Origin: Scytonema hofmannii PCC 7110
Lineage (GTDB): Bacteria; Cyanobacteriota; Cyanobacteriia; Cyanobacteriales; Nostocaceae
Direction of reading: 5' to 3'
Assembly (NCBI RefSeq): GCF_000346485.2
Contig: NZ_KQ976354.1
Coordinates: 10,994,341 to 11,058,340 of the forward strand
DNA: 64,000 bases
The position numbers and the translations under genes are program-made. The notes beneath the pieces were generated by a model. That model saw only the letters and a program-made list of their open reading frames with translations, did not search any database and was not told the DNA's origin. Positions 19,201 to 27,325 of this stretch are shown one piece after another; the first letter of the stretch is position 1, and each line of letters starts with the position of its first letter.

Positions 19201-19828
19201 CATACATTGTTTCAGCACCATGGTTCCAAAAGGTAATCGCGCCATCTAGCTCTCGAACGATTATTGCTTCTTGCACTAAATCAAGAATTTCTACTTGCTT
19301 CTGTAGTCTCTGCTCTCGGAGTAAACTCTCTTTTAGTTTAGTTTGCAGTTGTTCATTAGCATGGTTTAATTCTAACTTTTCCTTAAAGGAATTGACAAAT
19401 ACTGCAACTTTTGATAGTAAAATTTCTGGTTGAATTGGCATGAATAGATAATCTACCGCACCAATCTCATAACCTTTGAGAATCATTTGTTCGCGATCGC
19501 TGGAGGTAGTGAAAAATATAATAGGAGTTTGTTGGTTCTTAGGGCGTTTTCTAATTAACTCGGCTGTTTCAAACCCATTAATTCCTGGCATTTGAACATT
19601 CATTAAAATTACGGCAAACTCTCGTTCGAGAAGTTGATATAAGGCTTTTTCCCCAGACAAGGCTTTAACTAAGTTTTCTCCCAATTGATTAAGGACTTCT
19701 TCTAAAACTAGTAAATTCGCTAAGTGGTTTTCTACAAGAAGAATATTAACCTTCTGTTCAGTTGGTTTCTCCGCACTACACAAACATGGTTCTAATTCTT
19801 GGCTGCATTGAATAATAAACGTGTTCAT
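16223..19828 (-). CDS. Pseudo-receiver / multi-PAS / GAF diguanylate cyclase
   Basis: 1201 residues. Order: receiver (27-145), three PAS (about 175-290, 300-420, 425-545), GAF (560-720), PAS (730-850), GAF (880-1025), GGDEF (1030-1195). The cyclase signature RYGGEEI and I-site RGGD are intact. The receiver is degenerate: Asn replaces the phosphoacceptor Asp (VILMNVQMPG) and Met replaces the conserved Lys (YLFMPIQP), so it is probably not phosphorylated. The last residues, SVTNDQ, and the stop come from the heptamer array. It is strongly similar to the 934-residue cyclase at 9205, especially across GAF-GAF-GGDEF, and heads a two-gene unit with 14108-16156. Confidence 0.92.
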   Translation of the reverse strand: MNTFIIQCSQELEPCLCSAEKPTEQKVNILLVENHLANLLVLEEVLNQLGENLVKALSGEKALYQLLEREFAVILMNVQMPGINGFETAELIRKRPKNQQTPIIFFTTSSDREQMILKGYEIGAVDYLFMPIQPEILLSKVAVFVNSFKEKLELNHANEQLQTKLKESLLREQRLQKQVEILDLVQEAIIVRELDGAITFWNHGAETMYGFSQQEAVGKEYCSLIKAQFPKPLSELNNFLFENGRWEGDLIHSQRDGTEIMVASSWVVRQNNWGEPEIVEINRNITKYKQTEEALLTAGVRLVGILDNASDAIISVDSAHKIALFSKEAEKIFGYATSEVLGQTLDLLLPKQLANGDCQYIFDSCHSNIANGKIGERRQMTGCRKNGTFFPIEVSMSPLELVSSNVFTLILRDLTELKATEAALRRTEAQFQAFMNHIPPLSWITDDEGQLLYCNKSFERWCQRSTWEIIGKSIFDFNPPHLAQQHLEHIKQVLQTGQVLEVNESAIYPDGTLGEFLVYKFPVFDTEEQLLVGGVAIDITERKQAEADLQIRNQELLTLYKLSEVALRTDSLKLAAQDAVAEISYATGFPRVTIELYDPASQMMRFVGTTGIPSLASCDIPEVFVDRTLSGTVVLTGKPMIKIFNSHEMESSQIRIYDSHQTIGQLNIRTFVCQPMIVNQQVIGVLSLAHPEPVQLDASFLRWLTSLANFVASLVERKQAEVALHESEELYRQMFQNNLAIKLLIERDTGAIVDANPAACRFYGYNLQHLKQMMITDINVLPSEQVFSLMQQHLFNQQSYFQFRHKLASGEIRDVEIYSCPVTRQGKTLLYSVVHDISALKQAKSALEQANVQLNNWVEELEIRNREIALLSQLSDILQACLSIDEAHQALARLVQLLFPDVSGAVFVLNHSENLLEAVATWGDVNEATELIFAPGECWGLRRGRSHLADRTTESILCQHRKKDCCKSSTPIESLCIPMMAQGEALGVLYLSSNQPEKLTEAKQQFAVTAAEHIALGLANLQLHEALQQQSIRDPLTGLFNRRYLEESLEREISRADRKQQSVGIIMLDIDNFKRFNDTFGQDAGDTVLQELGKFLEKNIRGGDIACRYGGEEIVLILPEACLDATKKRAEQIREDVKHLCWHNRYHSLGTIAISLGVAVFPEDGLTGEAIIDAANAALYHAKQEGRDRVITAAESVTNDQ

Positions 19829-20246
19829 AAGGCTTAATATGGATTTTAAAGTCTGAAAACGTATTTATTTATATATCTATGCTCAGTCATTGATATATAA
19901 ATAAATATTAAGATAATGAGGATTTGTAAAAAATCCCGATGTATATAAATAATCAATAATTCTGACAGATAACTTAGTATTTGTAATAGTGAATTATACA
20001 AGCTTAATGAAGTTTTTAGAATTTGTCTTAAAAACCTATTATAAGAGGATGTCTGAGAAGGAGAATAGAATTCGCACAGCAGGTGCTACAACTCTAGAGC
20101 GCCGGTACAGAAATCACAAAAACCCGGTAACTTCATCGTTGAGCATACGAGATATCAAGCTTTCCAACAGAGAGAAACCGGGTTTCTAAATAACTGCTTA
20201 ACTGAACTGTATTGAATTATGGAAGAATTATTTTTTGAGCAAAAAT
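19829..20246. other. Intergenic region with a dispersed repeat
   Basis: 418 bases. The block 20041-20190 is a dispersed repeat: it contains GAATTCGCACAGCAGGTGCT (similar to 2890-2910) and ends with GAGAAACCGGGTTTCT (as at the window start and near 40733). A short open frame across it is only repeat sequence. The rest is AT-rich and should hold the promoter of the 1201-residue cyclase. Confidence 0.55.
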
Positions 20247-22475
20247 TCAAGGTTTCGCTCCCATTAAGGCGGTAACTGCTTCACTATTTAGTGCTTTGGA
20301 GAAAAAGTATCCTTGCCCATATTCACATCCTAGCGATCGCAAATGAATTAATTGTTCTTCTGTCTCAACTCCTTCTGCAATGACATCTAACTCCAAACTA
20401 TGGGCTAAGTTAACAATTGTCCTGACTATATCGGAATTTTTACTCCCAACAGCTATTTGACGGATGAACGAACGGTCAATCTTCAAAGCATTGATGGGAA
20501 GACAGTGTAAGTAAGACAAAGAAGAATAACCAGTACCAAAATCGTCAAGCAACAGTTGAATTTGTCTTTCTTGCAGTTGCTTCAAGACGGTGGCTGCTTT
20601 ATCAGCATTATTCATCAAAACACTTTCAGTAATTTCTATCTTTAAAAAAGAGCTATTCAAACCCACCGCTTGTAAAATCTGGTCAATTTGTTCCACCAAA
20701 TCAGGTTGAACCAGTTGAATGCCAGATAAATTCACACTGATGGAAACAGGCAAGCGTTTGGGTAATTTCTCTTGCCAGTGACGTAATTGCCGACAAGCTT
20801 CCATTAAAACCCATTGACCGAGGGCAATAATTAGCCCTGTTTCTTCTGCAACTGGAATAAAATCATTTGGGGAAATCAGCCCTTGTTTGGGGTGCTGCCA
20901 TCTAACCAACGCTTCAAAACCAGTGATTTCTCCAGTTATGAGTGACACTATGGGCTGGTAGTTGAGATGTAACTTCTGGAGTTGAATTGCTTGAGCAAGC
21001 TCTGCTTCCATTTGCAGTCTGGCAACAACTTGCAACTGCATATTCGTATTAAACACCGCCGTGTTGCACGTTAAGTGCTTTTTGGCATAATGCATTGCAG
21101 TATCTGCCGCCTGCAGAAAATCTTCAGCTTGACTGTAATCAATCTCGTTATGAACGATGCCAATGCTAGCAGTACAAGATTCCACAGACTCCATAAGTTT
21201 AAAAGGTAATTTCATGGCTTGATGGATGCGTTTTGCTGCAAACTCTGCATCCTGTGCATTGGGAGTATATGCCAGCAAGATAGCAAACTCTTCTTCTCCC
21301 ACTCGTGCGAGTATGTCTACAGGACACAAGTACGTCAAAAAACGACATGCTGCCTCAATGAGCAGTTGTTCGCCTTGGTAGTGACCGAGGCTGTACTTAA
21401 TCATTTGGTAGCGGTTCAGGCTGATATACAACACAGCAAAATGATAGTCATAGTTAGTTTGAGTCCGCTTGATACATTGATTTAAGCAATCTAAAAACTT
21501 GACACGGTTGGGTAAACCTGTGAGGGAGTCATAAAAAACTTGGTGCTGTAGTTTTTCCTGTGCTTGTTTGTGTGAAGTGATGTCAAAGCGAATCGCTAAA
21601 TATTGAAACGGTTTTCCCTCACTATCGAGAAATGGAACGATAACAGTGTCAACCCAATAATATGTTCCGTCTTTAGCTTTATTCTTAATTTCTCCTTGCC
21701 AAACTTTTCCTTGGGAAATAGTTGACCAAAGGTTTTGAAAAAAAGCTTTGGAATGATAACCAGAATTGACAAGTTGATGGGTTTTTCCAATGAGTTCTTC
21801 TCGAAAGTATTGGGAAATTTCACAGAACTTATCATTTACATAGGTGATAACTCCCTTAGCATCAGTAATGACCACAATAGTAGCTCTATCTAAAGCAAAT
21901 TGAATATCTGATAAGTTTTTGAGAGACTTGCTTAGCTCCGATTCTACAGCTTGGCGAGCAGCAATTTGAGTTTGAAGTTCTTTGTGAATAGTTTTGAAGT
22001 GCATTGCTTGTTGTTCTAACTTCATCGTCATCTTAAACAAATTTACAAATACTTTAACTTTGGCTATCAGTACTTCTGCGGAAATAGGTTTCAAGACATA
22101 ATCTACTAAACCTAACGCATAACCTTTAAAGATAGAATCTTCAGATTGGCTAAATGTCGGAAGAATGAAAATGATTGGCGTTAGCTCAGTTTTCTGTCGT
22201 TGTCGAATAAGCTTGGCTGTCTCAAATCCATCCATTTCCGTCATTTGAGCATTCAGTAAAATCACGGCAAATTCCTCATTTAGAAGAAATCGCAAGGCTT
22301 CATAACCAGAGTTTGCTTTTACCAAATTTTGTTTGAGACAACCCAGAATTGCTTCTAAAGCAAGTAAATTTTTACGGCAATTATCTACCAGAAGAATGTT
22401 AATTTTATTTTCTTTGTAAGTGGTTTTACTGATTTCATAATTAGCTAGAGATAATTCCATATTCTGGATAATCAT
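20247..22475 (-). CDS. Pseudo-receiver / PAS / degenerate GGDEF / EAL phosphodiesterase
   Basis: 742 residues: receiver (22-145), coiled coil, PAS with PAC (190-305), GGDEF (310-475), EAL (480-735). The GGDEF signature is altered to RVGEEEF, so cyclase activity is doubtful. The EAL domain has the known catalytic set: [40 protein letters not shown] and EGVETEEQL. It should therefore hydrolyse cyclic-di-GMP, perhaps with GTP sensing by the GGDEF part. The receiver has Asn in place of the phosphoacceptor ([13 protein letters not shown]) while the Lys in VLKP is kept. It would oppose the neighbouring cyclases. The intact frame suggests it is functional. Confidence 0.92.
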   Translation of the reverse strand: MIIQNMELSLANYEISKTTYKENKINILLVDNCRKNLLALEAILGCLKQNLVKANSGYEALRFLLNEEFAVILLNAQMTEMDGFETAKLIRQRQKTELTPIIFILPTFSQSEDSIFKGYALGLVDYVLKPISAEVLIAKVKVFVNLFKMTMKLEQQAMHFKTIHKELQTQIAARQAVESELSKSLKNLSDIQFALDRATIVVITDAKGVITYVNDKFCEISQYFREELIGKTHQLVNSGYHSKAFFQNLWSTISQGKVWQGEIKNKAKDGTYYWVDTVIVPFLDSEGKPFQYLAIRFDITSHKQAQEKLQHQVFYDSLTGLPNRVKFLDCLNQCIKRTQTNYDYHFAVLYISLNRYQMIKYSLGHYQGEQLLIEAACRFLTYLCPVDILARVGEEEFAILLAYTPNAQDAEFAAKRIHQAMKLPFKLMESVESCTASIGIVHNEIDYSQAEDFLQAADTAMHYAKKHLTCNTAVFNTNMQLQVVARLQMEAELAQAIQLQKLHLNYQPIVSLITGEITGFEALVRWQHPKQGLISPNDFIPVAEETGLIIALGQWVLMEACRQLRHWQEKLPKRLPVSISVNLSGIQLVQPDLVEQIDQILQAVGLNSSFLKIEITESVLMNNADKAATVLKQLQERQIQLLLDDFGTGYSSLSYLHCLPINALKIDRSFIRQIAVGSKNSDIVRTIVNLAHSLELDVIAEGVETEEQLIHLRSLGCEYGQGYFFSKALNSEAVTALMGAKP

Positions 22476-23141
22476 AGAATGCCCTTTACAAACTTCATAA
22501 GTGACTGCGTGATTTTACTGATGACTTTATAACAGGTTTAAAAAAAGTGTTTGTTAACAAAGAGAATTTATATATTTTAAGAAATTTACCCTCTTTTATA
22601 ACCTAAATCAAGGTATAAATTGTAATATTACAAAAGCCAAGAAGTCAATTCACAAATGAAGTCATATAAAATGAGATTAATTATCTTTTGCCTTATCAGA
22701 AATAATGCAGAGGGTAGAAGGTAAAAAAAAACACCGTCACAACACTATCTGCTGTGGCGGTGGGTGCTTTGCTAAACTACCTTTGTATATAAGAAGTGAG
22801 GCAGGCCTTGACGCCCACCCCATTCATAGTTAGGTTGACTGAGGCTATGCAAGTTATAAAATTATATTAAGAAGTGAGGCAGGCCTTGACGCCCACCCCA
22901 CAAGATGGATAAATTTTTTGGCAAGATCTTCAGCAGAAGCCAAGAATAATAAGACGTTCAGACGCTCTCGTTCCCAGCCGAGGCTTCTAAATTTTCACTT
23001 GCCTTACATGAAAATCCCTCTTCCCCACTCCCCACTCCCTATTCCCTATTTTCAAGTCAGAGCCACCAGAACGAGAAATGAGGCGAGATAATTAAATAAT
23101 TTTAAAGATAACAGGATTCAGCGAGCAACTTCCAAACCTTT
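22476..23141. other. Repeat-rich intergenic region
   Basis: 666 bases with no gene. It holds a direct repeat: AGTGAGGCAGGCCTTGACGC and the following CCACCCCA occur at about 22796-22823 and again at 22871-22899. A CTCCCTA/CTCCCCA heptamer array is at 23021-23052, and a minus-strand hairpin with T-run is at 22722-22762 (separate entry). Confidence 0.6.
22722..22762 (-). terminator. Intrinsic-terminator-like hairpin with T-run
   Basis: Read on the minus strand, arms at 22753-22762 and 22732-22741 pair over 10 base pairs (one G-U) and are followed by nine T (22723-22731 as A on the plus strand). No recognised gene ends next to it; the nearest upstream minus-strand gene stops 380 bases away, so an unannotated transcript may end here. 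Confidence 0.55.
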
Positions 23142-23357
23142 TTATGAAGCCAAAACTTTTTCAGCTTTTCTTGACCTGTTGATCTTAAATTCGGCAACTT
23201 TGCAAGGATTTTTAATATTTATTTCAAGCAAGTTAATTTTTTTAACTTCTTTGCTAAAGTTTGGCATCTCTTGCCGACAGGATGGGCAAAACCAATAAAC
23301 TCCTTGAGAGCGGACGTGGCGCAATAACTGGTCGGTGCAGCAAGGGCAGTAATTCAT
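23142..23357 (-). CDS. Small zinc-ribbon protein
   Basis: 71 residues. The first 30 carry two knuckles, CPCC and CPSC, 20 residues apart (MNYCPCCTDQLLRHVRSQGV then YWFCPSCRQEMP), a clear zinc-ribbon pattern. The remainder is basic (NRSRKAEKVLAS) and could touch nucleic acid. Similar short zinc-ribbon proteins are common in cyanobacteria next to response-regulator genes, but their function is unknown. It lies on the same strand as, and downstream of, the large regulator at 23949, with 590 bases between. Confidence 0.75.
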   Translation of the reverse strand: MNYCPCCTDQLLRHVRSQGVYWFCPSCRQEMPNFSKEVKKINLLEINIKNPCKVAEFKINRSRKAEKVLAS

Positions 23358-23948
23358 GGTATTTTTGACCTCCAGTCGCGGGTAGATTAAGAAATCGTTG
23401 ATAAAGCAGTTGATATTAAAATTGGGTAGAGCATGACTGCGATCGCCAGCCCCTAAACTTGATATCTTGACGGTTTTCAGGACGCGTTGTTTTTACCGGA
23501 ATGCTTTCATGCTAAGGTAACAATGTGAGAATCTTGTGAGGATGAAGTAGCAACATCATCAGTCGAGTTACGTGTTAACTCCGTTAAAAATACTCTCTTC
23601 GTCAATGTGACTTACGTAGGTCTTCGCAATTCTGTACCATCAAGTCAATTGCAAGAAAGCAGAAAAATGTATAAGTTTAGAAAATGCAATATTGTTGACT
23701 ATTGTTAACCACCTAATTTAAGATTAATTAAGATTCAACCCATACCAACTCATAGCTGATGAGAGGCGGCGCAATCGCTGTGGTTGTGAAGGGAAAATTT
23801 ACCGATACAACTTAAAACCAAAATTTGCCGATGTTATTTTTAATGCAAGTATAGGAGAATTAATAGGACTGATGAGCACGGAGAGAGGGAGCCATTTATT
23901 AATGGTTGAATGGATGCTGCAACGTAACAATTCTGAAGAGTTGTAAAG
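23358..23948. other. Intergenic region, no gene recognised
   Basis: 591 bases. One HIP1-like site and some AT-rich stretches (23660-23730) are visible. No open frame with coding character, no tRNA and no clear terminator were found. Confidence 0.45.
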
Positions 23949-26285
23949 TCAATTTTCTATGAGTGCAGGTAACACGCAGTTGCATCCAGTTGCTTTAGCG
24001 CGATCGAGAGCAATATTGGCAGATTTGTATAAAGATTGCAAATCATCGCCATCCTCAGAATATTGGGCTATACCTGCACTGGCAGTTACCTGAAACTTGC
24101 TGTTATTGCTGGCAATAAACTCGTGCTCGTGTAGTGTTTCTAGAATTTGAACAACCCGTTGGAGTCCGTGACTTCGAGTCATACCATACATACCAACTAC
24201 AAATTCCTCTGCGCCCCAACGCGATACAACATCTTCCCCACGAAATGATTGCTGTAGAAGTTGTCCGAGTTGACGCAGCACGGCATCACCAGATGCATGA
24301 CCAAAATCACTGTTAATTTGCTTGAAGTGGTCTAATTCTAGAATAGCCAAGCACATGGGTTGATTGTGCCTCAAACTCAAGCGTAGTAGTTTGTTCAAGT
24401 CTTGAGTGGCTCGATAACGGTTATACACTCTAGTTAGTGGGTCAATTTCTGCTAAACTCTGTTGCAGTTTAGTCCGTTCTAACCGATGGAGGATGCGAGT
24501 GACTAGTTCCGATCCCACGATGGGGTTGCTGACAAAGTCATCTGCACCTGCAGCAAAAATTTGATGAATAGTTGTGGTATCTATATTCTTGGCAAGGAAT
24601 AAAATTGGCAATCCACCCCACCGTACATCATTTCGCACCACTTGACACAGTTCAATTCCATTCAAGTTGGGCATATCGAGGTTCACGATCAGCAAATCCG
24701 GTGCAGATGCTTCTAGAGTTTCCCAAAACTGTTGAGGATCGTTCTCTACTATTGCTTTCAGTCCCCAAGGCTCTATTAAAGCTCGTAAAGTGGCTGGGGT
24801 TTGGGGATTGTTGTCTGCAACCATCACCACTGCTTCTGAACCGACGTTAGTTGGTTGCAAGATGTGCGTGACGACTTGTATCACATCATTTGCAGGTATT
24901 GGCTTTTGTAAAAAAGTGCGTCCCCCCAATCGAGCCACTTTCAAACGAGCATCCAAATTGCTATGGGCTGTAAAGACTACAACAGGTACTGGTGGCGTTT
25001 GTAACAAAAGTTCTGCTAACAGGGCAAAACTCTCTTCAGTTGTATTGCCAACAATGGGGTCAAGTAAAACCGCATCAGGACGGACACAGTCAATTTTATC
25101 CCTAACTTCAAATAAGGTTGTAGCTACTTCTGCAATAATTCCTTGAGCTTCAGCCCTAATCACTAATTCACGCGCCAGTTGGCGATCGCTATCAACTACT
25201 AATAACTTGGGACGCCCGTCTTTTGAATTTGCCAACTTTGACACCGCTCCTTGGGATGAAGACTCAATCTCTTTACGTAAAGCCATCACCAACTTATGCA
25301 AGTATTTGGCTTCTTTAGTTGAAGGTTGGCTGAGTTGGAGATGATGTTTGATTGTACGAGCTAACTGTGCGCCTTTGTTCAAACCATAATGAGACAATGA
25401 ACCCACTAGTATCTGAGCTTCTCGTTCAGCAAGAGTCCGTAGTTCCTGATTCAGTGTCTCTTGTAAATACGCTGTAGCCGCTTGTTCGAGGACAGCTATA
25501 TGCTGGTTAATTCTTTTTTTAAACCGACTCTGAACTTCAGTCAATGCAGATGATGTCTGCTGTTGCTGTTTACTTTCCCCCTTAAGAGAGATGTTACTGA
25601 TTGGTTTTGTTGGTAAAGCTTTGAGACGATACCCAATACCATAAACAGTTTCAATCAAATCGGCGGCGGCTCCCACAGCCTTTAGCTTTTGTCGCAATCC
25701 TTTGATTTGAGTTCTAACTGCTTCTTCTGTCGGTGTGTTTTCAAATGACCAAATATGTTCGAGAATTACATCACAACTAAACACTCTTTTAGGATATCGC
25801 ATCAGCAACTCTAAAAGAGCATACTCTTTGGATGTTAACTGTATGGGTTGTGTTTCATAGCGCACTTCAAGATTGCTGGGGTCAAGGCGCAATTTACCCC
25901 ACTCTAATATAGGTGATAGAGTGGAGCTATTCCGACGCAGTAAAGCGCGGATACGAGCAACTAATTCTTTGGAATCAAAAGGTTTTACCACATAATCATC
26001 TGCTCCTGCATCTAGCCCCATTGCTTTATCATGACCACTATCTCGACCTGTTAACAAAAGAATGGGGACTTTAGAACCGTGCGATCGCAACTGGCGACAC
26101 AGGCTAATACCATCAAGTCCCGGTAACATGATATCGAGTAGTATCAAATCGTAGTTGAAAGCTTGTACTAAGTCCCAAGCTACTTGACCATTTGTTGCCA
26201 CTTCAACTGCATAACTTTGATAATGGAGGAGTGCAGTGAGTGATTTCACGATCAATTCATTATCCTCTACAATGAGAATCCTCAT
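23949..26285 (-). CDS. Multi-receiver winged-helix regulator with C-terminal GGDEF domain
   Basis: 778 residues. Receiver 1 (1-120) has intact Asp (LLDIMLPG) and Lys (VVKPF). An OmpR-type winged helix follows (125-228; LTSKEYALLELL, VYGIGYRLK). Residues 250-350 resemble an HPt helical domain, but the phospho-His position reads Gln (REAQILVGSL). Receiver 2 (365-485) keeps Asp (AVLLDPIV) and Lys (LQKP). Receiver 3 (495-610) has Asn in the Asp position (LIVNLDMPN) and Asn for Lys (VSNP). The GGDEF domain (620-775) has signature RWGAEEF and an RGED I-site, so cyclase activity is uncertain. The protein combines DNA binding with phosphorelay-like and second-messenger-like modules. It is transcribed away from the polysaccharide cluster. 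Confidence 0.92.
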   Translation of the reverse strand: MRILIVEDNELIVKSLTALLHYQSYAVEVATNGQVAWDLVQAFNYDLILLDIMLPGLDGISLCRQLRSHGSKVPILLLTGRDSGHDKAMGLDAGADDYVVKPFDSKELVARIRALLRRNSSTLSPILEWGKLRLDPSNLEVRYETQPIQLTSKEYALLELLMRYPKRVFSCDVILEHIWSFENTPTEEAVRTQIKGLRQKLKAVGAAADLIETVYGIGYRLKALPTKPISNISLKGESKQQQQTSSALTEVQSRFKKRINQHIAVLEQAATAYLQETLNQELRTLAEREAQILVGSLSHYGLNKGAQLARTIKHHLQLSQPSTKEAKYLHKLVMALRKEIESSSQGAVSKLANSKDGRPKLLVVDSDRQLARELVIRAEAQGIIAEVATTLFEVRDKIDCVRPDAVLLDPIVGNTTEESFALLAELLLQTPPVPVVVFTAHSNLDARLKVARLGGRTFLQKPIPANDVIQVVTHILQPTNVGSEAVVMVADNNPQTPATLRALIEPWGLKAIVENDPQQFWETLEASAPDLLIVNLDMPNLNGIELCQVVRNDVRWGGLPILFLAKNIDTTTIHQIFAAGADDFVSNPIVGSELVTRILHRLERTKLQQSLAEIDPLTRVYNRYRATQDLNKLLRLSLRHNQPMCLAILELDHFKQINSDFGHASGDAVLRQLGQLLQQSFRGEDVVSRWGAEEFVVGMYGMTRSHGLQRVVQILETLHEHEFIASNNSKFQVTASAGIAQYSEDGDDLQSLYKSANIALDRAKATGCNCVLPALIEN

Positions 26286-26848
26286 GATTACTCATCCCTC
26301 TAATTTTTGTTTTTATCTGCGTTAAGAGTTTGTAACAATTTTTAGACTAAGACACAGCCAGTCAAAATCGCGCTTGAAGCTCAGCTTCAAACATACTAAA
26401 ATGACAAAAATTTTGTTGAATTCAGCGACAATAACTGATTTTACATCACTTACTAGCCCAAGTTATTACACACTTTGGCTGCGTTTTTTATACATAAACC
26501 CATAACACCTAGACTGCAGTTTAATATAAAAATTCTCTGACTGCAACTTTAATTTAAACTTTAGGGATAAAGATTTGATGAATACAAAAATCTTAGAGAG
26601 TCTCAATCACCGTAGATATAACTATTAGGTTGCCGACCATTTTATACTTTATGGTGATGAACATCTTTAAAGTAAGAACAACCTATTTAACTGTTATCAA
26701 TCAATCCCCTCAGACTTAAATTATATTTCACCTACACCGTTAAATTACTGAAAAGCCAGTATCAGAATCTTATAATTATTCTATCTTTGGAAGAATAAGA
26801 AAGAAATGTAATAATTTCATAAAGATAAAATTACAATATGTTAAGTGC

Positions 26849-26881
26849 AGATTCCCGACTTCTTAGAGAAGTCGGGAATCT
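26849..26881. repeat. Perfect 15-bp-arm palindrome
   Basis: Arms 26849-26863 and 26867-26881 pair perfectly around TAG. It is the same family as 2009-2041 (shared core ACTTCT...AGAAGTCGGG). Confidence 0.75.
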
Positions 26882-26928
26882 TGCGCCGTCAGCCTTATTC
26901 AAATCCCCTGCTTTGAAGTATGGGATTA

Positions 26929-26961
26929 ACTGGTCACTGGTCACTGGTCACTGGTCACTGT
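26929..26961. repeat. Heptamer array (TGGTCAC)4
   Basis: Four head-to-tail TGGTCAC units in the gap before the polysaccharide cluster. Confidence 0.85.
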
Positions 26962-27325
26962 TAATCGTAATGACTCCCTTAATATTTTCTTAAGAATTTC
27001 CTCACAAGTGTCCCAACTTTGACCTTTATGTTGGAAATTAAAGAGATTCTAATATCTACGTCATTAAAAATATTGTGGCTTTTGAGTTGTCTAGCTGTAA
27101 CTAATAGTTCTCAGCGTCTTCAAGAGTATTTTCAAACTCACATTAACAAAAAGTAGTCGCCGTGGAGGTACTCTATGTCGGGCATCAAATTTCATATCTT
27201 GTACCACGAGACCTTCAGACTAAAAGTTTAGGGCTAATGCCTTATGTTCCTTGAAATCCTACCCGTTCTGGTTGTGGGATGATCTGAATTTTTGTCTCTT
27301 CAACACATAGAAAACATACTTATTT

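Larger units (their letters stand above)
26286..27325. other. Long intergenic region before the polysaccharide cluster
   Basis: 1040 bases. It holds a perfect palindrome (26849-26881) and a TGGTCAC array (26929-26961). The remainder is AT-rich without coding character. Because it lies between divergent genes it should hold the promoter for the polysaccharide cluster; no specific operator was recognised. Confidence 0.5.

Noticed and set aside
20041-20190. Open frames of about 65 codons in the gap
   Set aside because: The sequence is a dispersed intergenic repeat; similar pieces occur at 1-20, 2890-2910 and 40733.
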